Positions 17,174 through 25,445 of a stretch of 64,000 nucleotides of DNA are shown piece by piece. A program made the translations under genes and the position numbers. Numbering within the stretch: position 1 is the first letter of the stretch; each line of letters opens with the position of its first letter. The stretch comes from CAVYUC01 sp963816685 (lineage in GTDB: Bacteria; Bacteroidota; Bacteroidia; Bacteroidales; Prolixibacteraceae), in NCBI GenBank assembly GCA_963816685.1, contig CAWFMB010000014.1:124001-188000 (forward strand). The letters run 5' to 3'. The notes under the pieces were generated by a model. The model saw only the letters and a list, made by a program, of their open reading frames with translations. It searched no databases and was not told the origin of the DNA.

Positions 17174-18187
17174 ATGAAGATTGGAAATCTTGAGTTGGGG
17201 GAGACACCGCTTTTTTTGGCACCCATGGAAGATGTTACATACAAGTCGTTTCGTTGGATGTGTAAAAAATTTGGTGCCGATGTAATGTACACGGAGTTTA
17301 TTTCCTCCGAAGCATTAATCAGAGATATCGAAAGAACTAAACAAAAAATGATTTTGTTTGATTTCGATCGCCCTGCCGGAATCCAGATTTACGGGTACAA
17401 CATCGATTCAATGGTAAAGGCAGCGCAGATTGCAGAAGAATCCAATCCTGATTTTATTGACATTAATTTTGGCTGCCCGATGAAAAAGATTATCCGGAAC
17501 GGAGCCGGTGCGGCCATGCTAAAAGATTTACCAAAAATGCAGGAAATGGCTGCTGCTGTTGTAAAGGCTGTTAAACTTCCTGTAACAGTAAAAACACGTT
17601 TGGGATGGTCGGCTACTGATACTCCAATCCTTGAAGCAGCCCAACGATTGCAGGATGCCGGAATTCAGGCTCTTTCAATCCATGGTCGTACGCGCGAACA
17701 ACTTTATACAGGTGAAGCGGACTGGACTTTAATAGGTGAAGTTAAAAGTAATCCAAAAATTTCCATACCAATCATCGGGAATGGCGATATTAAAGATGGC
17801 GAAACTGCAAAATTATTACTGGATCAATCTGGTGTGGATGGATTAATGATTGGCCGTGCTGCGATTGGTCGGCCCTGGATTTTTAGAGAAGTCAGGCATT
17901 ATTTACAAACTGGTCAAGTGCTTCTTTCACCAACTGTTTCAAAAGTAATTGAAGTATTGAAGGAACAAATCAACATGAACCTGGAATGGAAGGATAATGA
18001 ACGAACAGGTATTTTAATGATGCGTAGGCATTTTGCCAAATATTTTCCCGGTTTGTGGAATTTCAAAGAATTGAAAATTCAACTTTTACGGGCAGAAACT
18101 AACATTACAGTAAACGAAATACTGGATAAAATCGTTAATAAATATGGAGACCACCATTTGGACTACTCCGGTATAAATCTGAAATAA
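17174..18187 (+). CDS. dusB: tRNA-dihydrouridine synthase
   Basis: A 337-residue FMN enzyme that reduces specific uridines in tRNA with NADPH. It has the N-terminal FLAPMEDVTYKSF, the active-site Cys101 in INFGCPMKKI, the SIHGRTREQ segment with its catalytic-neighbour His, and the phosphate loops GNGDIKDGE and GLMIGRAAIGRPW. The C-terminal helical domain binds tRNA. Standard length. Its stop overlaps the next gene's ATG by one base, so they form an operon. Confidence 0.95.
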   Translation: MKIGNLELGETPLFLAPMEDVTYKSFRWMCKKFGADVMYTEFISSEALIRDIERTKQKMILFDFDRPAGIQIYGYNIDSMVKAAQIAEESNPDFIDINFGCPMKKIIRNGAGAAMLKDLPKMQEMAAAVVKAVKLPVTVKTRLGWSATDTPILEAAQRLQDAGIQALSIHGRTREQLYTGEADWTLIGEVKSNPKISIPIIGNGDIKDGETAKLLLDQSGVDGLMIGRAAIGRPWIFREVRHYLQTGQVLLSPTVSKVIEVLKEQINMNLEWKDNERTGILMMRRHFAKYFPGLWNFKELKIQLLRAETNITVNEILDKIVNKYGDHHLDYSGINLK

Positions 18188-18567
18188 TGGAAAATCTATA
18201 TTCAAAAATCTATACAGAAGAATCGCTTTGGAAAAAAATCCGGCAGTTTTCAAAATCTGCTGGTGTAACGGTTGTTTATGCAGTCCTTCTTTTATTTTTT
18301 ATTATGAAAGATAAAGATGTTGGCGTTAAGTCGAAGATTTCCATTGCTGCTGCGCTGGGTTATTTCATTTTACCAACTGATGCTATTTTTGACTTTACTC
18401 CACTTATTGGCTATTCTGATGATTTAGGTGTCCTTCTTTTTGCGCTTGGCCAGATTTCATCTAATATTACTCCTGAAATCAAAGAAAAAGCACGTAAGAA
18501 GTTAAGCAATTGGTTTGGCGAAATTAATGAAGAAGAACTGCGGCAGCTCGAGAATAAAATTAGCTAA
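18187..18567 (+). CDS. YkvA family membrane protein (DUF1232)
   Basis: A 126-residue protein with the DUF1232 core: AAALGYFILPTDAIFDFTPLIGYSDDLGVL, which contains the signature LPxDxIPD-like acidic pair. One membrane helix lies at about 22-40 (TVVYAVLLLFFIM). Its ATG overlaps the dusB stop. The role of the family is unknown. The C-terminus is a charged helix. Confidence 0.88.
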   Translation: MENLYSKIYTEESLWKKIRQFSKSAGVTVVYAVLLLFFIMKDKDVGVKSKISIAAALGYFILPTDAIFDFTPLIGYSDDLGVLLFALGQISSNITPEIKEKARKKLSNWFGEINEEELRQLENKIS

Positions 18568-18629
18568 TATTTGAATTCTTTTACTTGTTAACTTCTCATT
18601 TTCAACAAGGAAGATTTTATTTTTTATTG

Positions 18630-18645
18630 TGGCATCGTTTTTGAA
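18630..18645 (+). promoter_or_regulatory. Weak sigma-54-like -24/-12 element
   Basis: TGGCATCGTTTTTGAA: GG and GA separated by 10 bases, so it fits the -24/-12 pattern except that the -12 has GA for GC. Its nearest downstream gene is TauE, beyond a terminator. Low confidence. Confidence 0.25.
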
Positions 18646-18759
18646 CTATTATATACAGATTAACAAAAAAATTTAAGTTGAATTGTTTTTTTGAACATTG
18701 TTTAATCTTTATTGATTGACATTGTTTTCGTTATATAATTTACATGTTTTCTGTTTTTA

Positions 18760-18822
18760 CCGAAGATAAAACTTCGGAGCTGTTTGTTTGAATAGCCGGT
18801 TGTTTCGCCGGCTATTTTCTTT
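18760..18822 (+). terminator. Tandem hairpins ending in a T-rich tail
   Basis: A first hairpin CCGAAG-ATAAAA-CTTCGG (18760-18777) is followed by a perfect 9-bp stem (18791-18799 with 18808-18816, 8-base loop) and a TTCTTTT tail. The second is an intrinsic terminator. It lies 190 bases after the YkvA stop, so it may end a small RNA as well as the dusB operon. Confidence 0.65.
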
Positions 18823-18849
18823 TACCTTTACCGCAATAAAACTGCACGA

Positions 18850-19596
18850 ATGCCAGAATTCGATTTTTCAATCCTGCAGTGGCTTTTATTTGTGGTTTGT
18901 GCCATGTTAGTGGGAATGTCTAAAGTGGGAGTACCCGGTGTTTCAATGCTGGTGGTTCCTACGCTTGCAATAATTTTTGGTGGAAAAGCTTCTACCGGCA
19001 TTCTGCTTCCAATGTTAATGATGGCTGATTTTTTTGGTGTTGGATATTATCACCGGCATGCGGAATGGAAATACCTCGCAAAACTTTTACCGTGGGCTTT
19101 TGCAGGGGTGGGAATTGCGCTGTGGGTGGGCGAAGTAGTGAATGATGAATGGTTCAAAAATATCATAGCTATCCTTGTTTTTATTTGTATTGGTTTAATG
19201 ATTTGGGAAGACCGGCAAAAGAACAGCAATTTGTTTCCCGATACCTGGTGGTTTGCTGCGTCAATGGGGGTTTTAGGTGGTTTTGCTACAATGATTGGAA
19301 ATGTGGCAGGGCCAATTTTTGCCATATATCTGCTTGCGATGCATCTTCCGAAAAACCGGTTTATTGGAACCGGGGCATGGTTTTTTCTGATTATTAATTT
19401 CTCAAAGTTCCCACTACATATTTTAATCTGGAAAACAATTAACTGGCACACTTTAAAACTTGATTTACTTATGTTGCCCGGAATTGCAATTGGGGCATTT
19501 CTTGGAATCTGGCTGGTTAAAAAAATACCGGACAAACCATACCGAAACTTTGTAATTATAGTTACAGCACTTTCAGCATTTTTATTATTGATTTAA
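18850..19596 (+). CDS. Sulfite exporter TauE/SafE family protein
   Basis: A 248-residue polytopic protein with about eight membrane helices and the family repeats: the N-terminal MLVGMSKVGVPGVSML and the second-half MGVLGGFATMIGNVAGPIFAIYLLA, both with the conserved G/P-rich turn. Members export sulfoacetate, sulfite or related organosulfur anions; substrate unknown here. A TACCTTTA box at 18823-18830 could be its promoter. It ends one base before the methyltransferase gene. Confidence 0.9.
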   Translation: MPEFDFSILQWLLFVVCAMLVGMSKVGVPGVSMLVVPTLAIIFGGKASTGILLPMLMMADFFGVGYYHRHAEWKYLAKLLPWAFAGVGIALWVGEVVNDEWFKNIIAILVFICIGLMIWEDRQKNSNLFPDTWWFAASMGVLGGFATMIGNVAGPIFAIYLLAMHLPKNRFIGTGAWFFLIINFSKFPLHILIWKTINWHTLKLDLLMLPGIAIGAFLGIWLVKKIPDKPYRNFVIIVTALSAFLLLI

Positions 19597-19597
19597 T

Positions 19598-20302
19598 ATG
19601 AAACAATTAATCGATTTTTTTCAGGATAAAAAAGTAAATAATATACTTGATGTTGGTACAGGTTCAGGCGATTTTATAAGCATTTTACAAAAAGTATTTT
19701 CAAAGGTCAGGATAACCGGAATCGATCCGGAAACAGAATCATTGATTGTTGCACAGAAAAAATATCCTGATGTTAGTTTCAGGGAAATGAAAGCTGAACG
19801 TATAGATTATGATGCCAATACGTTTGATGTTGTAAGTATTTCAATGGCGCTGCATCATTTACCGGAGATTGATAAATCATTACATGAAATGCAACGGGTA
19901 GTAAATTTCAAAGGTTGGTTGATAATTAGTGAATTGGTAAGCGACAATCTCAATCCGGCACAGGAAGTCCATAAACTCTATCATCATTTTAGGAGTGCGA
20001 TACATCGAATCCAGGGAATTTCACACAACGAAACTTTCACAAAAGATGAGATTTTACTACTGATTCGGAATGCAGGGATTGAAATTCTTTTTAATTTTGA
20101 TTACGTTCCGGAAATAAAAGCAACTACAGCAGCTGAAATAGAAGAAAGAGTTGGAAAAATGAGAGAAATGCTGGAGCAAATTTCTGAATACCCGGAATAT
20201 AATAAATTGAAAAGTCAAATTGAAGTATTTCTGGAAAGAGCGTTGAAATTCGGGATTCAACCTGCAACAAAAGTGATTGTTGTTGGAAGAAAAAATAACT
20301 GA
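19598..20302 (+). CDS. Class I SAM-dependent methyltransferase
   Basis: A 234-residue methyltransferase of the Methyltransf_11 type: motif I DVGTGSGDF (residues 18-26), the acidic end of strand 2 in GIDPETES, motif II/post with SMALHHLPEID, and LIISELV. The substrate cannot be told. Only one base separates it from TauE, suggesting co-transcription. No radical or tRNA motif is present. A promoter of its own is not visible. Confidence 0.88.
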   Translation: MKQLIDFFQDKKVNNILDVGTGSGDFISILQKVFSKVRITGIDPETESLIVAQKKYPDVSFREMKAERIDYDANTFDVVSISMALHHLPEIDKSLHEMQRVVNFKGWLIISELVSDNLNPAQEVHKLYHHFRSAIHRIQGISHNETFTKDEILLLIRNAGIEILFNFDYVPEIKATTAAEIEERVGKMREMLEQISEYPEYNKLKSQIEVFLERALKFGIQPATKVIVVGRKNN

Positions 20303-20672
20303 TTATAGAACTTTTTTACACTATTTTAAGCAAAACCATAATTTTTTTATCTGATTTATCTGTTTTTAGAATTGAAACAGGAAAAATCACGGAATAGTTG
20401 TTGAAAATCACAACACCTGTTGAAAATACTTACACCGGCTTCTGTAATCTGAAAATGAATTGTATAGCACGTATTAATTAATTTGTGTAAATAAATTCAA
20501 CACATCATTTTGATGTAATTTTCAGCATTTTGTTGTTAATCATATAGATTTTAATGGATTACGTCAACGTTTTTTTTTGGTCTCAAAATTGATTTTACTA
20601 TAATCAAAACCAAAAAAATATAAATGACCAGTGTATTTCGAAAATCAATTAAATGAATTTAACAACATCATT
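20303..20672 (+). promoter_or_regulatory. Intergenic control region of the FeS/NrfD/GcvH-like cluster
   Basis: No gene was found in 370 bases. Candidate sites: a GTTGT-N8-ACAAC inverted repeat at 20397-20414; a weak sigma-54-like element TGGTCTCAAAATTGAT at 20578-20593 (GA for GC at -12), about 80 bases before the ATG; and a TTGATT/AATCAA hairpin at 20589-20607 with a 7-base loop, overlapping it. A sigma-54 activator is encoded in the same cluster, which makes such sites plausible, but none is a strong match. Confidence 0.3.
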
Positions 20673-22349
20673 ATGAAAATCAAGGTTATACTTTTTATAG
20701 GTTTGCTCATGTTTCTTGGAAGCAGTTTAAACAGCAAAGAAACAGAAGCAAATAAAATTGCCGGCAACAATGAGGCAATTGAAATTGTGAGTTCTCCTGA
20801 GTTGCTCAATCTTATCGAGAATCTAACAAAAGAATACAGCAGACTAAATTCGGATTTCAACTTTCGAATTTCAAATGGTAGATTTTCTGCATCATCAATG
20901 GCTGAAAACGAAAACCTTCTAGGATTTGTTACCGGACAATCTTTAACTGTGTCAGAAAAAATGGAATTACGTGAAATTCTGATAGCCCGCGAAATTATTG
21001 TTCCATTTATTAATGCAGATAACCCGTTTTTAATGGAAATTGAAAAGCAGGGAATCTCGGTGAAAGATTTCCAAAATGTAATAAATAATTTAAACAGTTG
21101 GGGGACTTTACTTGGTAATAATCAGCGCGAACCAGTTCAATTTTTAATTAATAATGATGCTCAGGTTCAATCTTCTGTCTCCGGATTTTTAAAGATTCCT
21201 TCAATTTCAGTTGCACAAATTCATACTGTTGAGGAATTACTTTCTGAGTTGCAGAAAAATATCTATGCTATTGGATTTTGTAAATTAAGCAGTTTAATTG
21301 ATCCGGCTGGTAATGAAATTCTTTCTTCTGTCAGATTGTTGCCCATCGATAAAAATGGTAATAACAGACTGGATTATAATGAGAATATATACAACGATTT
21401 AAGAAATTTTAACAGGGCTGTTTGGATTGGAAAATATCAAAAGGAATTGGTACGGAGTATCTATACTGTTTCTTCAGCAAAACCGTTAAATGAAAAAACT
21501 TTGGCTTTTTTAAGTTGGATATTAACCGATGGTCAGCAATTTTTCGAAGCAAATGGTTTTAATGAACTTGTTTATAGTGAGCGTCAGTCAAAAATTGATA
21601 AACTGGCAGATTCTGCTGATTTGAATAATACAGCAAAGAGTGGTTTTCCTGTGCAAAAAGTGTTGGTGGTTTTACTGCTCGTTTTAATTGCCGGAGCTGT
21701 TTTTGTTACTTTTTTTAGCAGCATGGACAGTAAATCAAAAGCAGGAAAGATTTTGAGAGGACGTACTAAAATTATTGATGAAAATTCACTTGTATTTCCA
21801 CATGGCATGTACTTCGATAAAACACATTCCTGGATTTTTATGGAAAAAAGCGGAATGGTGAAATTTGGTATAGATGACTTCATTCCGCATATAACCGGCA
21901 ATTTCACCCGTATAGTTTTGAAAAATCCAGGGGATACAGTAAAAAGAAATGAAAAAGTAGTAACATTAGTTCAAAACGGGAAACAAATAAATATTCATGC
22001 ACCGGTTTCAGGAGTAATAAAAGATATAAATGAAACACTGGTTACCAATCCGGAGTTAATAAATAAATCACCTTACGAAGATGGTTGGATTTACATGATT
22101 CAACCATCGAACTGGACCCGTGAAATACAGTTTTTCAAATTGGGCGGTATATATAAGGAATGGATACAAAGTGAATTTGTGCGCCTTAAGGATTTTCTTG
22201 CATGTTCATTTAACCTTACAAATCTATCCGAAAGTAAAGTTGTCTATCAGGAAGGAGGAGAAGTAAACGAGTGTATACTTCAGGATTTGGGACCCGAGAT
22301 TTGGGAGGATTTCCAGATTCATTTTATTGACACCACAGAATTGTACTAA
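20673..22349 (+). CDS. Periplasmic binding-protein domain - TM - GcvH-like hybrid protein
   Basis: A 558-residue three-part protein. Residues 1-22 are a signal segment; about 30-310 resemble a phosphate-type (PstS-like) periplasmic binding domain (EIVSSPELLNLIENLT, ISVAQIHTVEELL, AFLSWILTDGQQFFEANGF). One membrane helix follows (about 327-345, KVLVVLLLVLIAGAVF), and the C-terminal third is GcvH-like: DKTHSWIFMEKSGMVKFGIDDF, then HAPVSGVIKDIN and NPELINKSPYEDGWIY. The position of the lipoyl-lysine is not conserved: Lys437 (NGKQ) is one residue out of register with the family. The C-terminal RLKDFL and QEGGEV...EIWEDFQ extension is shared with the 24511 protein. The start is ATG 20673. First gene of the cluster. 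No transporter genes are nearby. Role inferred only. Confidence 0.75.
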   Translation: MKIKVILFIGLLMFLGSSLNSKETEANKIAGNNEAIEIVSSPELLNLIENLTKEYSRLNSDFNFRISNGRFSASSMAENENLLGFVTGQSLTVSEKMELREILIAREIIVPFINADNPFLMEIEKQGISVKDFQNVINNLNSWGTLLGNNQREPVQFLINNDAQVQSSVSGFLKIPSISVAQIHTVEELLSELQKNIYAIGFCKLSSLIDPAGNEILSSVRLLPIDKNGNNRLDYNENIYNDLRNFNRAVWIGKYQKELVRSIYTVSSAKPLNEKTLAFLSWILTDGQQFFEANGFNELVYSERQSKIDKLADSADLNNTAKSGFPVQKVLVVLLLVLIAGAVFVTFFSSMDSKSKAGKILRGRTKIIDENSLVFPHGMYFDKTHSWIFMEKSGMVKFGIDDFIPHITGNFTRIVLKNPGDTVKRNEKVVTLVQNGKQINIHAPVSGVIKDINETLVTNPELINKSPYEDGWIYMIQPSNWTREIQFFKLGGIYKEWIQSEFVRLKDFLACSFNLTNLSESKVVYQEGGEVNECILQDLGPEIWEDFQIHFIDTTELY

Positions 22350-22390
22350 TTGAATTCAAAATTTTCTTAATAAAATCAAATTTATCAGCT

Positions 22391-23254
22391 ATGAGTATCG
22401 ATAGAAGAAATTTTTTCAAAGTACTTGGAGTTACAGGTGCTTCGCTTGCCTTGGGAAGTAAGGCAGGTGCCGCTCCAGCAAGTATTAGCGACACTGAATT
22501 TATGGGAATTCTTTACGATTCAACGCGCTGTGTTGGCTGTCAGACCTGTGAGTTTTCATGTGCCGAAGCCAATAATTTGCCGGAACCAACAGACTATCCT
22601 GAAGTAGGTGTAGTACGTAAGACCGACGAAACAAGGCGAACAGTTGTGAATGCCTATGAAACATCTGCTGGCGAGGTATATGTTAAACGTCAGTGCATGC
22701 ATTGTAATCAGCCGGCTTGTGCTTCAGCCTGCCTCACAAAAGCCATGCTTAAAACGAAAGAAAGCCCTGTTATCTGGCGTGAAGATAAATGCATGGGATG
22801 TCGCTATTGTATGGTTTCGTGTCCATTTGATATGCCAAAGTTCGAATATAACAGTCCCAATCCTAAAATTAACAAGTGCGATATGTGTTTTAACAGGCAG
22901 AAGGAAGGTAAATTACCTGCATGTGTCGAGAATTGTCCTGCAGAAGCATTGGTTTTTGGAACTCGTAGGGAATTGATTGCCGAAGCGCGGAAACGTATCA
23001 TTGAAAATCCAGGTCAGTATGTCGACCATATTTATGGTGAAACAGAAGCAGGTGGAACAGCTTTTATGTACATTTCAGGCGTACCATTTGAAGAAATCGG
23101 GCTCAATACAAATATTCAAAAATCCTCCTATCCGGCATTAACGAAAGGTTTTCTATACAGTGTGCCAACAGTTTTTGTTCTTTGGCCTGCATTGTTGCTC
23201 GGACTTCAGGAAGCTACAAAAAGAAACAAACTAAATAAAAACGAAGATGAATAA
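22391..23254 (+). CDS. Tat-exported 4Fe-4S ferredoxin with tail anchor (HybA/NrfC-like)
   Basis: A 287-residue electron-transfer subunit. A twin-arginine signal starts it (DRRNFFKVLG, residues 4-13). Four ferredoxin-type Cys groups follow: CVGCQTCEFSC, CMHCNQPACASAC, CMGCRYCMVSCP, and CDMC...CVENCP, each suited to a [4Fe-4S] cluster. A C-terminal helix (about 255-272, SVPTVFVLWPALLLGL) anchors it to the membrane as in HybA. This is the partner subunit of the NrfD protein encoded next, whose ATG overlaps its stop by 8 bases. It is exported to the periplasmic side. A molybdenum or other terminal catalytic subunit is absent from the neighbourhood. Confidence 0.93.
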   Translation: MSIDRRNFFKVLGVTGASLALGSKAGAAPASISDTEFMGILYDSTRCVGCQTCEFSCAEANNLPEPTDYPEVGVVRKTDETRRTVVNAYETSAGEVYVKRQCMHCNQPACASACLTKAMLKTKESPVIWREDKCMGCRYCMVSCPFDMPKFEYNSPNPKINKCDMCFNRQKEGKLPACVENCPAEALVFGTRRELIAEARKRIIENPGQYVDHIYGETEAGGTAFMYISGVPFEEIGLNTNIQKSSYPALTKGFLYSVPTVFVLWPALLLGLQEATKRNKLNKNEDE

Positions 23255-24473
23255 TACAGGTGCATATGCTTTATCAAGAGATAGAGAGAGCAAGAATGTG
23301 TGGAAATTTTTGCGTAGTGAATTAAAACCGAAAGGCAAATTTTTTACCTGGTTTAATGTAATTACCATTCCAATAATGCTGGTTGGTCTGGCCCTTATCA
23401 TTTTAAGGTTTTGGAAAGGAATTGGTGCAGTGACCAACCTAACACAGGAAGTTCCATGGGGATTATGGATTGGTTTTGATGTGGTTACGGGTGTTGCTTT
23501 TGCCGGCGGCGCTTATGTAATTACCTTTTTGGTTTATATTCTGAACATGCGGCAATACCATTCGATTGTGCGTGTTACTGTTTTAAACGGTTTTTTGGCT
23601 TATGTTTTTTACGCAGGTGCTTTGCTGCTCGATTTGGGCCGCCCCTGGAACGTCGTTAATCCAATCATTGGAAACAGTTTTGGAACAAGTTCGGTGATGT
23701 TTTTGGTAGCATGGCATTTTATGCTGTATATGCTTGCGCAGCTTATCGAATTTTCACCAACTGTTGCTGAATGGATTGGTGCCCGACGTGCTCGTAAAAT
23801 TCTTTCAGGAATGACAATTGGAGCTGTTATTTTCGGGATTACACTTTCCACTTTACATCAGTCGGGGCTGGGTGCTTTATTCCTGATGGCAAAAGAAAAA
23901 ATACATCCACTCTGGTATTCCGAATTTATTCCTATCCTGTTTTTCGTTTCAAGTATATTTGCCGGACTTTCCATGGTAATTTTCGAAGGATCTATTAGCA
24001 ACAAGGTTTTTTCGGATCAAATCAGCGAGAAAAACCAACATTCGCATCATGTAATAATTCACCGGCTGGCCAAAATTTGTACGGTAACAATGCTTGCATA
24101 TTTCTTTCTGAAAGTACTCGATTTTGTGCATGGCCAGCATTGGGATTTAATAAATACCACAATGGGTTACTGGTATTTAACTGAAATTCTAGGTTTCGTT
24201 TTACTTCCAATGATATTGTATTTTATCAGCTACAGGAAGAATAACCTTCTTCTTATAAAAATAGCTTCGGTAATTACTATGCTGGGAATTATTTTAAACC
24301 GTTTAAATATTTCAATAATAGGTTTTAAATGGGACGCAGCAATACATTATGTGCCTTCGTGGATGGAAATTGTAATTACTCTGGCGGTTATTTCTGCGGA
24401 AATCTGGATATTAAGATGGGTAATAAACCGAATGCCTGTGTTGCGTGATTCACCATCTTGGGTGAATGAATAA
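23247..24473 (+). CDS. NrfD/HybB-type membrane subunit
   Basis: A 408-residue integral membrane protein with about ten helices, of the NrfD/PsrC/HybB family: TWFNVITIPIMLVGLALIILRF, PWGLWIGFDVVTGVAFAGG, and VPSWMEIVITLAVISAEIW. These subunits pass electrons between quinones and the ferredoxin subunit. The acidic loop residues that bind quinone cannot be confirmed by eye. It overlaps the ferredoxin gene by 8 bases, so they are translated together. It precedes the second GcvH-like protein by 37 bases. Function in this cluster is inferred as quinone oxidation or reduction. Confidence 0.92.
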   Translation: MNNTGAYALSRDRESKNVWKFLRSELKPKGKFFTWFNVITIPIMLVGLALIILRFWKGIGAVTNLTQEVPWGLWIGFDVVTGVAFAGGAYVITFLVYILNMRQYHSIVRVTVLNGFLAYVFYAGALLLDLGRPWNVVNPIIGNSFGTSSVMFLVAWHFMLYMLAQLIEFSPTVAEWIGARRARKILSGMTIGAVIFGITLSTLHQSGLGALFLMAKEKIHPLWYSEFIPILFFVSSIFAGLSMVIFEGSISNKVFSDQISEKNQHSHHVIIHRLAKICTVTMLAYFFLKVLDFVHGQHWDLINTTMGYWYLTEILGFVLLPMILYFISYRKNNLLLIKIASVITMLGIILNRLNISIIGFKWDAAIHYVPSWMEIVITLAVISAEIWILRWVINRMPVLRDSPSWVNE

Positions 24474-24510
24474 GAGTAATTGCTTGGTAATCATTTAAAA
24501 ATTAAAAAAA

Positions 24511-25215
24511 ATGGAAAGTTTTTCATACGTCAATATTTTCGAGACAAAAGGAATTGAATACATCATTATAATTATTTTCCTGCTGCTTTTGATTCCGTTC
24601 TGGATGATTTTCAACAAGCGCATTCCGGAACACCTGCATAATATAATCAGGAATCTGACCGCAAGTGTACTGCGCATTCCGCAAGGCTTTTTTTTCAGTA
24701 AAAACCATACCTGGGCTTTTCTTGAAAAATCTGGAAATGCAAAAATTGGAATTGATGATTTTTTAATTCAAGTTGTAGGAGATGTTCAAATAAAGCGTTT
24801 CAAAACTCAGGGCGAACTTTTTAGCAAAGGGGATTTATTGGCAGAATTAGAGGGGAATGGTAAAAAGCTAAAAGTATTTGCACCGGTTTCCGGTGAAATA
24901 ATTTACACTAACAATTTAATTCAGGAGGAACCGGAAATATTGGTTGATGATCCGTACGAAAGAGGTTGGTTTTATTCTGTAAAACCGACCAATTGGAAAG
25001 GAGAAACATCAGGTTATTATATGGCGGAAGAAGCAAATGCCTGGATTAACCGGGAGTTACAGCGGCTTAAAGATTTTCTGACAATATCGGCCGGGAAACA
25101 TGTAAATGGTGAACTTCAGGTTGCTTTTCAGGAAGGTGGTGAATTAATGCCAAAACCACTTGCCAGTCTGCAATCCGAAATTTGGGAGGATTTCCAGAAA
25201 GAATTTCTGGATTGA
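24511..25215 (+). CDS. Membrane-tethered GcvH-like protein (second paralogue)
   Basis: A 234-residue protein: one N-terminal helix (about 15-33, IIIIIFLLLLIPFWMIF), then a GcvH-like domain (residues about 55-165) with SKNHTWAFLEKSGNAKIGIDDF, FAPVSGEIIYTNN and DPYERGWFYSVKP. In place of the lipoyl-lysine motif there is NGKKLK (Lys118/119), one residue out of register relative to the family, so lipoylation is uncertain. The C-terminal RLKDFL and QEGGEL...EIWEDFQKEFL tail is shared with the 20673 protein, showing that the two GcvH-like parts are paralogues. The length is nearly twice that of true GcvH. Not a glycine cleavage protein by context: no gcvT or gcvP is near. Confidence 0.8.
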   Translation: MESFSYVNIFETKGIEYIIIIIFLLLLIPFWMIFNKRIPEHLHNIIRNLTASVLRIPQGFFFSKNHTWAFLEKSGNAKIGIDDFLIQVVGDVQIKRFKTQGELFSKGDLLAELEGNGKKLKVFAPVSGEIIYTNNLIQEEPEILVDDPYERGWFYSVKPTNWKGETSGYYMAEEANAWINRELQRLKDFLTISAGKHVNGELQVAFQEGGELMPKPLASLQSEIWEDFQKEFLD

Positions 25216-25237
25216 TATAAAAGTTAAAATAGATTGT

Positions 25238-25298
25238 GCGATGAAATTTTACGATGCAAAGCAAACCGGTGCATCAGAAATTCATCGCCTTTCTTTTT
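25238..25298 (+). terminator. Intrinsic terminator after the second GcvH-like gene
   Basis: A long hairpin: GCGATGAAATTT and AAATTCATCGC arms with an inner GATGCA/TGCATC stem, followed by CTTTCTTTTT. It closes the ferredoxin/NrfD/GcvH unit before the sensor kinase, though the direction of transcription continues. Confidence 0.7.
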
Positions 25299-25445
25299 AA
25301 TTCAATGCCTGTTATTTTTAAGATTATGTCATGATAATAAACAGGTAAATTCGTTAAACCACTGGTTCTTTTTTGTAATTTGCAGCTTGTTAATACTGTT
25401 TATGGTGGAGTGCGGATTGCATCTGAATTATTATTTTTTTACAGT

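Noticed and set aside
18716..18741. E. coli-like promoter TTGACA with TATAAT
   Set aside because: The spacer is only 12 bases and the phylum uses another consensus.
24511..25215. Canonical glycine cleavage H protein
   Set aside because: Too long, membrane-tethered, lysine out of register and no gcvT/gcvP nearby.
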